The notes beneath the pieces were generated by a model. It ran no database searches, had not been told where the DNA came from, and saw nothing but the letters and a program-made list of their open reading frames with translations. The position numbers and the translations under genes are program-made. A DNA stretch of 64,000 bases from Pseudomonas putida (GTDB lineage Bacteria; Pseudomonadota; Gammaproteobacteria; Pseudomonadales; Pseudomonadaceae), in NCBI RefSeq assembly GCF_002741075.1, contig NZ_CP016634.1, positions 4,888,501 to 4,952,500 of the forward strand, given 5' to 3'. Shown in pieces: positions 52,792-60,579 of this stretch; positions within the stretch are counted from its first letter, which is position 1; every line of letters starts with the position of its first letter.

Positions 52792-53040
52792 CTGACGTTC
52801 CTGGAGGGCGTGACTGCCCTCTCGACAATTGAGCGGCGCGGGCAGCTAAAAGAGGTCAGGATGCCATCGGCGCCTGTCCGTTTGAAGCGGCGCCGGTCTT
52901 GCGCGGCTTCCAGCGGTACATCGAGGGTGAGGCTCCTGGTGGAAAACACATCCCGACGGTCGCTGCGCAGCCTGGCGAAAAGAGGGAGGAGGATGGGCGG
53001 GGCAACGCTCACGGCAGACTCCTGGGCCCGCGCACGCGGG
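52792..53040 (-). other. Long ppk leader
   Basis: About 250 bases between the likely ppk transcription start near 53045 and its ATG. No gene is supported here: a 108-residue minus-strand frame (from 53114) would start upstream of the promoter. GC-rich pairing pieces are present, such as GCGCCTGTCC, but I see no clear known riboswitch. Confidence 0.5.
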
Positions 53041-53051
53041 CTGGCGCGACA

Positions 53052-53085
53052 GTTATAAACTGCCATTATGACGCGGGGATGACAG
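53052..53085 (-). promoter_or_regulatory. Pho-box promoter of ppk
   Basis: On the minus strand CTGTCAT-CCCC-GCGTCAT (53085-53068), then ten bases, then TATAAC as -10 (53057-53052). The spacing is that of PhoB-activated promoters, where the Pho box replaces the -35. The second repeat matches CTGTCAT at five of seven. Confidence 0.7.
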
Positions 53086-53220
53086 CATTGGGCAAGCCTT
53101 TGACCAGAGGCCAAAGCTACTCCCCCTGTAGGAAATGTTCACGTCGAGACACATTTGGACACTTTCCCGAATGCGCGCGAAGGGGTAGGCTGCGCGTTCA
53201 TTTCGCCAGCACCCCAGAAA

Positions 53221-53865
53221 ATGCTTCAACAATTCCTGCAGGATTTCGGCTACTTTGCCCTTTTTCTCGGCACGTTTTTTGAAGGCGAGACCATCCTGGT
53301 TCTTGCGGGCTTCCTTGCGTTCCGCGGATACATGGACATCAATCTGGTGGTGCTCACGGCCTTCTTCGGCAGTTATGCCGGCGACCAGCTGTGGTACTTC
53401 ATGGGCCGCCGTCACGGTCGGGCCATCCTGGCGCGCAAACCGCGCTGGCAGGCGATGGGCGACCGGGCGCTAGATCACATCCGCCGCCACCCCGACATCT
53501 GGGTCTTGAGTTTTCGCTTCGTCTACGGCCTGCGCACGGTCATGCCCGTGGCTATCGGCCTGTCCGGCTACCCACCTCGGCGCTACCTGCTGCTCAACGG
53601 CATCGGCGCAGCGGTCTGGGCCCTGGCCCTCGGGGCGGCCGCCTACCATTTCGGCGCCATCCTCGAAGGCATGCTGGGCAACGTGAAGAAGTACGAACTA
53701 TGGGTGCTCGGCGGTCTGCTGACGCTCGGCGGCCTGCTCTGGCTGCGTCGCCGCTTCCGTACCCTGCGTGCCGAGCGCAAGGCCGCTGCAGCGGGTCAGG
53801 CCCCAGAGGCTGACAACGCTGTATCCCAAGAGCAGGATCCAGACCAAGGGCGTGACCGCCCCTAA
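53221..53865 (+). CDS. DedA-family membrane protein
   Basis: A 214-residue multi-span protein. The N-terminus MLQQFLQDFGYFALFLGTFF leads to the family motif FFEGETILVLAGFLAF; then GSYAGDQLWYFMGRRHGR and FRFVYGLRTVMPVAIGLSGY follow, the DedA re-entrant and arginine motifs. DedA proteins act as lipid scramblases or transporters in the inner membrane. The start 53221 is preferred over 53155. Its last 168 bases overlap the convergent sterol-desaturase gene. Confidence 0.9.
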   Translation: MLQQFLQDFGYFALFLGTFFEGETILVLAGFLAFRGYMDINLVVLTAFFGSYAGDQLWYFMGRRHGRAILARKPRWQAMGDRALDHIRRHPDIWVLSFRFVYGLRTVMPVAIGLSGYPPRRYLLLNGIGAAVWALALGAAAYHFGAILEGMLGNVKKYELWVLGGLLTLGGLLWLRRRFRTLRAERKAAAAGQAPEADNAVSQEQDPDQGRDRP

Positions 53866-54999
53866 ACCCACAGCACCGGCCAGGTACAGTGCCGGTGCAT
53901 TCGATGCCAGTCGCGCCAGCTCCAGGCGCCTGGCCCAGGGTCGATTCTCAAGCGCGGCCCCCAGCACGAACAAACCAAACGCCATGACCGTCCAGCCCAG
54001 TACCAGCGCGGCAGCCGACACCTGTCCAGCCACTTGCATCAGGTAGCTGCCCAGGGCGACGTACACCGCGAACTGCGCCACGACGTATACCTGTAGCCCT
54101 CGGCCCAACGGAATCTCGAACTTGCTAAACCGCGCCAGGTCCGGCTTGGCCTGTGGATAACGTGCCGCGACGTCCGCCGGACGCCAGCCCGTAGGCATGA
54201 ACCAGATGCGCAGCTTGTCCCACAGCGAATGGGTATGCCGGGCATCGTCCCAGAGCTGGGCGTAGAACTGCAGATTGGCCCACAGCGGGTTCCAGCTGGC
54301 CAGGGGTGTGGTCACGCCGAACACCACCGGCTCACGCGCGTCCTCTTCCTGGAACGTGCCGAACAGACGATCCCAGAGAATGAACACGCCCCCATAGTTG
54401 CGATCCAAATACAGAGGGTTTTGCGCATGGTGGACGCGATGGTTGGACGGCGTGATAAACACCCATTCGAGCCAGCCCAGCTTGGGAATGTGCCGGGTGT
54501 GCACCCAGAACTGGTAGAGCAGGTTGAGCGATGCCACGGTGATGAACACCAGCGGTGGCACACCGATCAGCGCCAGCGGCAGGTAGAAGATCCAGGAAAA
54601 GATAAAACCGCTGCTGGTCTGGCGCAGCGCGGTGGTGAGGTTGTACTCCTCGCTCTGGTGATGCACCGAATGGGCCGCCCACAGAATGTTGCGCTCATGC
54701 CCGAGGCGGTGCAGCCAGTAGTAGCACAGGTCGTACAGCACAAAGGCCAGCAGCCAGGTCCACCAGACGTCCCCCGGCAGGCGCGAGAATGCCAGGTATT
54801 CCCAGGCCAGGGCATAGCTCACCAGCCCTACCCCTTTGGTCAGCAGCCCTGTGCTGGTCGACAGCACGCCCGTGCTCAGGCTGTTGATCGCATCGGCCAA
54901 CCGATAGTTGCGCTGACCCCGCACGCGGTCGGCGACCAGCTCCACGGCAATCAGTACGAAAAAGAACGGCACGGCCAGCAGAATCAGGTCCATGGACAA
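53698..54999 (-). CDS. Sterol desaturase / fatty-acid hydroxylase family membrane protein
   Basis: A 433-residue di-iron membrane enzyme. The histidine clusters are HRLGHE (97-102), HSVHHQ (110-115), HTRH (167-170) and NHRVHH (186-191). Several membrane segments lie on each side, including a C-terminal set after residue 290. The tail from about residue 380 lies opposite the dedA 3' end, an unusually long convergent overlap of 168 bases. M1 or M3 (54993) could be the start. The lipid substrate is unknown. Confidence 0.86.
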   Translation of the reverse strand: MSMDLILLAVPFFFVLIAVELVADRVRGQRNYRLADAINSLSTGVLSTSTGLLTKGVGLVSYALAWEYLAFSRLPGDVWWTWLLAFVLYDLCYYWLHRLGHERNILWAAHSVHHQSEEYNLTTALRQTSSGFIFSWIFYLPLALIGVPPLVFITVASLNLLYQFWVHTRHIPKLGWLEWVFITPSNHRVHHAQNPLYLDRNYGGVFILWDRLFGTFQEEDAREPVVFGVTTPLASWNPLWANLQFYAQLWDDARHTHSLWDKLRIWFMPTGWRPADVAARYPQAKPDLARFSKFEIPLGRGLQVYVVAQFAVYVALGSYLMQVAGQVSAAALVLGWTVMAFGLFVLGAALENRPWARRLELARLASNAPALYLAGAVGLGAVTPLVWILLLGYSVVSLWGLTRCSGLALGTQGTEAATQPEQAAERQQTAEHP

Positions 55000-55105
55000 G
55001 CATCTCCGGGGTTATCCCAAAGATTAGGCCCCGTGTGTGGGAAACCCTATGGCGACATCTGCCAAACTAGAGGACATTTAGCGCCTCGACACTGGAGTAA
55101 TGAGC

Positions 55106-55771
55106 ATGACGAAAAAAGTTGCGGTGATTCTTTCCGGCTGTGGCGTCTACGACGGCGCCGAGATCCACGAAAGCGTGATCACGCTGCTGCGCCTCGACCA
55201 GCGCGGCGCCCAGGTGCAGTGCTTCGCGCCGAACATCGCCCAGATGCACGTGATCGATCACCTCACCGGCCAGCCCATGCCTGAGTCGCGCAACGTGCTG
55301 GTGGAGTCCGCACGCATCGCTCGCGGCCAGATCAAGGACATCCGCGAGGCCAAGGCCGAAGACTTCGATGCGCTGATCGTCCCGGGTGGCTTCGGTGCAG
55401 CGAAGAACCTGTCCAACTTTGCCGTCGAAGGCGCCAATTGCACCGTCAATCCAGATGTGCTGGCACTGGCCGAAGCCTTCGCCGAGGCCGGCAAGCCGGT
55501 GGGGCTGATCTGCATCTCCCCGGCACTGGCGGCGAAAATCTATGGCCCAGGCGTGGTCTGCACCATTGGTACCGACGCCGACACCAGTGCGGCGGTGGTG
55601 AAGATGGGTGGCACCCATGAAGAGTGCGATGTGCACGACATCGTCGAGGACACCCAACGCAAGTTGGTGACCACGCCAGCCTACATGCTGGCCACGTCCA
55701 TCAGCGAGGCGGCCAGCGGTATCTACAAGCTGGTAGACCGAGTGCTGGAACTGACTCACGAGAACGACTGA
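55106..55771 (+). CDS. elbB: Isoprenoid biosynthesis glyoxalase ElbB
   Basis: DJ-1/PfpI-type protein of 221 residues, beginning MTKKVAVILSGCGVYDGAEI. The catalytic cysteine region is GLICISPALAAKIYG; the elbow E lies in GAEIHES. E. coli ElbB has weak glyoxalase activity and supports isoprenoid output. GGAG eight bases before the ATG at 55106 favours it over the ATG at 55100, which is only two bases from it. Confidence 0.9.
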   Translation: MTKKVAVILSGCGVYDGAEIHESVITLLRLDQRGAQVQCFAPNIAQMHVIDHLTGQPMPESRNVLVESARIARGQIKDIREAKAEDFDALIVPGGFGAAKNLSNFAVEGANCTVNPDVLALAEAFAEAGKPVGLICISPALAAKIYGPGVVCTIGTDADTSAAVVKMGGTHEECDVHDIVEDTQRKLVTTPAYMLATSISEAASGIYKLVDRVLELTHEND

Positions 55772-55783
55772 CCAATACAACCC

Positions 55784-55813
55784 CTGTGGGAGCTACTGTC
55801 TTCGCTCCCACAG
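55784..55813. terminator. Hairpin between elbB and yaiI genes
   Basis: CTGTGGGAGC (55784-55793) and GCTCCCACAG (55804-55813) form a perfect ten-pair stem, a shortened REP-type palindrome, between two converging genes. A T-run is absent. Confidence 0.6.
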
Positions 55814-55824
55814 AGTGGCCTTCG

Positions 55825-56277
55825 TCACACCTTCGACAGCCGGGTCAGAATCCGGTCCAGGGCATTGGCGAACGCCTGCTTCTCCCGCTCGCCATAAGGC
55901 GCCTGCCCTCCCCCGACCTGCCCTTGCTCGCGCAGCTCGGTGAACAGGTTGCGCACCGCCAGGCGCTCGCCCATGTTGCGCTCGTCGAACTCACGCCCAC
56001 GGGGGTCGAGAGCGGCCACGCCCTTCTTGATCAGGCGGTCGGCCAACGGTACATCGCTGCAGATCACCAGCTCCCCCGGCACGGCGTTTTCCACCAGGTA
56101 GTCATCGGCCGCGTCCATGCCGCTGGGGACCACGATCAGCCGCACACAGGCGAACGCCGGCTTGATCTGGGCCTGGCCGGCCACCAGCACCACCTCGAAC
56201 TTGCGCTTGAGGGCGAACTTGACGATCAGGTCCTTGGCCGCCTTGGGGCAGGCGTCGGCATCGATCCATACACGCAT
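55825..56277 (-). CDS. YaiI/YqxD family (DUF188) protein
   Basis: A 150-residue protein beginning MRVWIDADACPKAAKDLIVK. WIDADACP with later CSDVPLADRL and LDPRGREF mark the family, whose acidic residues recall PIN-type nucleases, though no activity is established. I chose 56277 because family members start at this motif; the frame continues to 56331. Confidence 0.88.
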   Translation of the reverse strand: MRVWIDADACPKAAKDLIVKFALKRKFEVVLVAGQAQIKPAFACVRLIVVPSGMDAADDYLVENAVPGELVICSDVPLADRLIKKGVAALDPRGREFDERNMGERLAVRNLFTELREQGQVGGGQAPYGEREKQAFANALDRILTRLSKV

Positions 56278-56375
56278 TGCAGGTGTTTCCTCGAAATCGT
56301 TGGGGAGGGCTTGGCCCTCCAATCGCGGCACAAGGCCGTTCCCACAGGTTCACAGTATGCCTGCAGGAGCGGTTT

Positions 56376-58286
56376 TCAGCTCGCCGCGGTCCGACGCTTC
56401 TCGGCCAGGCGCGAGCGCCCGTAGAGGAACATGATCGCCAGCAACGCCACGGCTTGCGCCCCCAGCGAGTAGGCATCGGCATGGATCCCCAGCCAGTCGA
56501 ACTCGAAGAACGCCACTGGCCGCGTGCCCAGCACGCCCGCCTCCTGCAGCGCCTTGACGCCATGCCCGGCGAACACCACCGACAGGGCGCACAGCAAGGC
56601 AGCATTGATGCTGAAGAACAACGACAGCGGAAGCTTGGCCGAGCCGCGCAAGATCACCCAGGCCAATCCCACCAGCAGCACCAGCGCGGTTGCCCCGCCG
56701 GCCAGCACGGCGTTGTGGCCCGCGGGGCCGGCCTGCAGCCAGAGGGTTTCATAGAACAGAATCACTTCGAACAGCTCGCGGTACACCGAGAAAAATGCGA
56801 GCACCGCAAATCCGAATCGCCCGCCGCCGCTGACCAGGCTGCTCTTGATGTAGTCCTGCCAGGCCGCAGCGTGGCGGCGGTCGTGCATCCACACCCCCAG
56901 CCACAGCACCATGACCGCGGCGAACAACGCCGTGGAGCCTTCGAGCAGCTCGCGCTGGGCACCGCCCACATCGATCACGTAGGCGGCCAGCGCCCAGGTA
57001 GCGAAACCTGCGACCAGCGCCAGGCCCCAGCCAAGGTTGACGCTGCGCATTACCGACTGCTGGCCGGTATTACGCAAGAAGGCCAGGATCGCCGCCAGCA
57101 CCAGGATTGCCTCGAGCCCTTCACGCAGCAGGATCAACAGGCCGGAAACGAAACTCAGCGACCAGCTCAACCCATCGCCGCCCAACAGTTTGGCGGCGCT
57201 GTCGAGCTTGGCCTTGGCCTCGGCCAGGCGCTGCGCGGCCTGGGCGACCGGCAGCCCGTCCTGCAGCGATTGGCGGTAGGCCATCAACGCTTTCTCGGTG
57301 TCCTTGCGCGCCAGTGTATCGATGTTGTCCAAGGAGCTTTCGACCAGCTCGAAGCCTTCCAGATAGGCTGCCACCGAGAGGTCATAGGCTTGGTCGTGGT
57401 CGCCTTCACGGTAGGCGGCCAGGCTCTTGTCCAGAGTGCTGGCGGTGTATTCGAGCAGTTGCGCAGGACCGCGCTTGACCTGCGGCGGCTGTGCCCGTTG
57501 GGCGCGGAAGGCGGACACAGCATCGGCGCCTTCGCTGGCAGCGACCTCGGCCGGGGTCTGGCGCGCCAGGTCGGCCAGGTTCCAGGTCTTGTCACCCTTG
57601 GCGGCCTGCGGATCGGCAGTGAGACTCGCCACGTAGGCGGCCACGTCCCAGCGCTGGCGTTCGTCGAGCTGGTCGGCGAACGACGGCATCTCGGTGCCTT
57701 CGATGCCCAGGCCCAGGGTGTTGTAAAGGTCGAACAGGCTCAGCTGATCGAGGCGTGCGACACTGCGCAGGTTGGCCGGTGGCGGTTCCAGCCCAAGGCC
57801 CGCCGGGCCATCGCCGGCACCGGTGTCACCGTGGCAGATGGCGCAGTTCTGTGCGTACAGCGCGGCGCCGCGAGCCGGATCTGGGGTGATGATCGGTGCC
57901 TGGGTGACCTCATAGGCCACTGCCAGCCGAGCCCCCAGTTGGCGGGCCTGCTTGGCGACGAGCGCCCCCTCCTGGCGTTGGTCGATAGCCTGGCGCAGCG
58001 CCTGCACCCCCTGCAGGAGGCCGTTGCGCTCTGGGTTGTCCGGCAGGGTCTTGAGCACCTCGGCCAGGACCGCGCTGAACTCCTGCTGCTCGCGGTATTC
58101 ACCCGCATCCACTACCTTGCCGTCGCGCACGGTCGGCGGGTAATCGGCCCCGATGTAGTCGAGCAGGTGCAACGCCTTGGCAGCCTCGGCGGGAGATTCG
58201 GCCAGCGCCGGGGTGCTGCACAGGGCCAGTATCGGGCCGAGCAACAAGGCGGGCAGCCAGGCGAGCAGACGGGAAGGGGAAATCAT
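56376..58286 (-). CDS. Cytochrome c-FTR1 iron permease fusion
   Basis: A 636-residue fusion. A signal peptide ends near residue 30 (TPALA). A periplasmic helical domain comes next, then a class I cytochrome c domain with CAICH (148-152) and a Met ligand in EMPSFA (about 200). A second helical stretch follows, then an FTR1/OFeT permease with REGLE (388-392) and the related RELFE (503-507), about seven membrane segments. It should oxidise or receive ferrous iron in the periplasm and import it. ATG 58286 is preferred over 58319 because the hydrophobic leader then starts near the end and GAGAG lies just upstream. No Fur box is clear. Confidence 0.9.
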   Translation of the reverse strand: MISPSRLLAWLPALLLGPILALCSTPALAESPAEAAKALHLLDYIGADYPPTVRDGKVVDAGEYREQQEFSAVLAEVLKTLPDNPERNGLLQGVQALRQAIDQRQEGALVAKQARQLGARLAVAYEVTQAPIITPDPARGAALYAQNCAICHGDTGAGDGPAGLGLEPPPANLRSVARLDQLSLFDLYNTLGLGIEGTEMPSFADQLDERQRWDVAAYVASLTADPQAAKGDKTWNLADLARQTPAEVAASEGADAVSAFRAQRAQPPQVKRGPAQLLEYTASTLDKSLAAYREGDHDQAYDLSVAAYLEGFELVESSLDNIDTLARKDTEKALMAYRQSLQDGLPVAQAAQRLAEAKAKLDSAAKLLGGDGLSWSLSFVSGLLILLREGLEAILVLAAILAFLRNTGQQSVMRSVNLGWGLALVAGFATWALAAYVIDVGGAQRELLEGSTALFAAVMVLWLGVWMHDRRHAAAWQDYIKSSLVSGGGRFGFAVLAFFSVYRELFEVILFYETLWLQAGPAGHNAVLAGGATALVLLVGLAWVILRGSAKLPLSLFFSINAALLCALSVVFAGHGVKALQEAGVLGTRPVAFFEFDWLGIHADAYSLGAQAVALLAIMFLYGRSRLAEKRRTAAS

Positions 58287-58480
58287 GGCCACTCTCGCGG
58301 TAAATACGAAAGAGAACATTGTTCACTTCCAATCCCTTTCGCTCAAGGCTCGCGGGCGGATTTCATGAAAAATCTTGTGACAAAGTAGCGAGACGCAGGC
58401 TTCCGTCGGCCCTCAGGATCTTTGCGACGAATGGCCTGTCACGTGGGGATATTTGAAACCCCGTGAGGACGCCTTTCCTA

Positions 58481-58508
58481 CCTGTAGCGGGCATTGACCC
58501 GCTACAGG
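58481..58508. terminator. Hairpin downstream of the DUF6124 pair
   Basis: CCTGTAGCGGG and CCCGCTACAGG form a perfect eleven-pair stem with loop CATTGA, eight bases beyond the stop of the small gene at 58516. Without a T-run it may be a REP-related processing or stop signal. Confidence 0.55.
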
Positions 58509-58515
58509 CGTTGGC

Positions 58516-58779
58516 TCAGCTATCCACCGAATTCCTGAACCTGTTCATTCCGGTTTCCATGTCATTGATGATCGCTTTGGCGAAGGTACTGAGGATTCGC
58601 GCAGCACTGCCGGCAATGCGATCATTTTCCATTTCCGCCTCCACGGTCAGATGGCGGATACAACCCAGCAATACAGACAGCTCTTCGAACGCTCTATCGA
58701 AGGGAACATCAGGTTGCATGCGGAACAGGTCGAAGGTTTCGACGCCTGCCGTTGAAGGGGCTTTGCGATCGTAACTCAT
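58516..58779 (-). CDS. Small DUF6124-like protein (second of a pair)
   Basis: An 87-residue soluble protein, MSYDRKAPSTAGVETFDLFR. It is helical after residue 30 (AFEELSVLLGCIRHLTVEA), with polar ends and no signal. It resembles the Pseudomonas DUF6124/DUF3077 small proteins, whose function is unknown. The start at M6 of the longer frame is chosen by length. It lies 17 bases after a related gene. Confidence 0.68.
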   Translation of the reverse strand: MSYDRKAPSTAGVETFDLFRMQPDVPFDRAFEELSVLLGCIRHLTVEAEMENDRIAGSAARILSTFAKAIINDMETGMNRFRNSVDS

Positions 58780-58796
58780 TTCATCACTCCTCACTG

Positions 58797-59051
58797 TCAG
58801 GCAGCGGTTTTCACATGCGTGTTCAGGGCCGTCATCATCTGGCAGAGCAGGCTGATGTTGACGCCCATGGCGTCATGCAACAGGCCGGATGGGTTGTTAG
58901 CGAAGAGGGTAGTTGTCTGGTCCAGGGTGATAAGCAGTTCGCGGAGCAGAGCGTGGCATTCGTCGATGCAGGGAGGGTCTGGGAGAATGATGGCGGGTGG
59001 TTCAAGCGAGAGCTGGAATGGGGGTGGCGGGTCGGGGACGATCTTTTTCAT
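58797..59051 (-). CDS. Small DUF6124-like protein (first of a pair)
   Basis: An 84-residue protein beginning MKKIVPDPPPPFQLSLEPPA, a proline-rich head, then a helical part ECHALLRELLITLDQTTTLF and GLLHDAMGVNISLLCQMMTA. Its layout matches the following gene (short variable head, then helices around a cysteine and L-L pattern), so the two look like old duplicates. AGGAG seven bases before the ATG at 59051 fixes the start. The upstream leader contains strong interlocked inverted repeats. Confidence 0.72.
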   Translation of the reverse strand: MKKIVPDPPPPFQLSLEPPAIILPDPPCIDECHALLRELLITLDQTTTLFANNPSGLLHDAMGVNISLLCQMMTALNTHVKTAA

Positions 59052-59108
59052 GGCGAAGCTCCTAATGTACTCAAGGAACTGCCGTCCGCCTCGTCTCACG
59101 GATTTGGG

Positions 59109-59222
59109 TGGCAGTCGTGCGCAGGGTGAGACCCGGGACATTAGGCAAACCCGGCCAGGCGAAGCCCGCCCGCGCACGACCGCCATAAAGCGATGCTGGC
59201 TAATGTCTCCTGGGTGTCTCAC
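59109..59222. repeat. Two interlocked inverted repeats upstream of the DUF6124 pair
   Basis: Repeat A: TGGCAGTCGTGCGC (59109-59122) with GCGCACGACCGCCA (59172-59185), one mismatch. Repeat B: GTGAGACCCGGGACATTAG (59126-59144) with CTAATGTC...GTGTCTCAC (59200-59222), with small bulges. The arms alternate A-B-A-B, so both could pair together only as a pseudoknot or pair alternately. They begin 57 bases before the small gene's ATG, as a leader on the minus strand. I do not recognise the element. Confidence 0.65.
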
Positions 59223-59672
59223 GCCCAATCACCCGAACAGGTGACTCGAAAACGTTATCCTTGAGGCATTTCCCTCACAACACTGAAGCGTCTGCAACGC
59301 GTGTAGGATAGGTCCGAAGCGAGACTAAATTGTAGCGACTGGCCACAGAATCAGAAATTTCCGACAGGTCATCATCTTGATCCTTTGCGCCTAAGCCCTT
59401 GGAGACATTTCCGTTTACTCAACGGACGATTCGTACCGAGAGTAACCTCATGCCACCTGTCACCTAATCTCTATCATGGATGTGGTAACAAACCCTACGG
59501 ATCATAGGAGCCAGCTGGAAGCAACAAACGCTGAGCACTAGCTGCCCAGGATCGATTTCCATGATGCATAATACGGCTTTCAACTGGCTTGCTCTCATCG
59601 TCCCTAGGGCCCTTGAAGCCCCACTTTTCCGAAGAATCATTGCTTGCAAGGTCATCCAGGAAAGAAATCAAA
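59223..59672. other. Region upstream of the AT-rich operon
   Basis: 450 bases without a supported gene. It marks the change from GC-rich to AT-rich sequence. Promoter-like TGATGCATAAT lies at about 59561-59571, without a convincing -35. I found no tRNA, direct repeat or integrase that would mark an integration site. Confidence 0.45.
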
Positions 59673-60575
59673 ATGAGTACTGGTCAAAAAAAACTAGACC
59701 TCTGTCAGCATTCCGCCGTCGCGCGCCTTTTCTCTCCAACGATAATTCGTGAGCTAGCGACCAAGGGACGGTCTCCGCTTTTCTCCAAGCTCCTACTAGA
59801 GAGCCGGCTGCTAGACAGCCTTGACAGCAGAATTTCTGTCGGAGCAGCTTTCGACATGGCTTTTTCTTACTTAAAGAAGAAAGCCTACCGAACTGAGTAT
59901 ACATACAAAGCAGCGATAGCCAATAAGCTTTTACTTGGACGCCACTCACTGAACACAGCCTCACTTATATCTGAGTTCCGCATCGAGAACTGCAAGGCTG
60001 ACATCGCCATATTCAACGGCACCTCCACGGCTTATGAAATAAAATCCGAAAGAGATAAATTGCAACGACTTAACAGACAGTTAAGCTCTTACGAGAAAAT
60101 GTTTGCAAAGATTTATGTGGTTATAGGGCAAAACCACATAGACGAAATTCTAAAAATCACCCCCCAGAACACAGGAATCCTAGTACTGAACGACAGGCAC
60201 TCAATATCAACTATCAGGGAAGCCAGCGAGTGCCCAGAGAAAATTTGCCCTATAACCATTTGCAGTGCTTTACAAGCAAAAGAACGGATTCAGCTTCTTG
60301 AAGATTTCGGTATAAAACCGCCAGATGTCCCAAATACAGAAATGTACAGGGCTACAGCAAACCTCTTTAGCCAACTCGACCCGAAAGATGTTCACGACAG
60401 GATGGTCAAAGTAATCAGAGAGTCCAGAAAGTCTAGTGAATTAATAGATTTCATCCCTAAGGTACCGAAATCTCTCACCGCCGCAGTTCTAGCAGCCCCA
60501 CCGAAAGAAAAGGACCGCCCACAATTCATGGGGGCAATTAATACACCAGTCATGGAGGCCCTATACTGGGCTTGA
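59673..60575 (+). CDS. sce7726-family protein with PD-(D/E)XK nuclease signature
   Basis: A 300-residue protein, MSTGQKKLDLCQHSAVARLF. The central part fits a PD-(D/E)XK nuclease core: LISEFRIENCKADIAIFNG followed by YEIKSERDKL, giving E101, D110, E122 and K124, the arrangement E-x(8)-D-x(11)-E-x-K. A conserved Q (Q137) and Y stand after it. The C-terminal third is helical and ends PVMEALYWA. The family name sce7726 comes from Sorangium. The start is chosen because AGGAAAGAAA precedes it; the frame begins at 59589. Base use is much richer in A and T than in the neighbours. It is four bases from the next gene. DNA or RNA as target is unknown. Confidence 0.75.
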   Translation: MSTGQKKLDLCQHSAVARLFSPTIIRELATKGRSPLFSKLLLESRLLDSLDSRISVGAAFDMAFSYLKKKAYRTEYTYKAAIANKLLLGRHSLNTASLISEFRIENCKADIAIFNGTSTAYEIKSERDKLQRLNRQLSSYEKMFAKIYVVIGQNHIDEILKITPQNTGILVLNDRHSISTIREASECPEKICPITICSALQAKERIQLLEDFGIKPPDVPNTEMYRATANLFSQLDPKDVHDRMVKVIRESRKSSELIDFIPKVPKSLTAAVLAAPPKEKDRPQFMGAINTPVMEALYWA

Positions 60576-60579
60576 TAGA

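Noticed and set aside
52788..53114. 108-codon minus-strand frame before ppk
   Set aside because: Its start and its internal M (53066) lie upstream of the likely ppk transcription start, and the product is R/S-rich without family resemblance.
56277..58388. 703-codon plus-strand open frame opposite the FTR1 gene
   Set aside because: No family resemblance, H/Q/R-rich, and the opposite strand encodes a heme and permease protein.
59223..59672. Integration site (att, tRNA end or integrase) for the AT-rich operon
   Set aside because: No tRNA-like end, direct repeats or integrase gene seen on either side.
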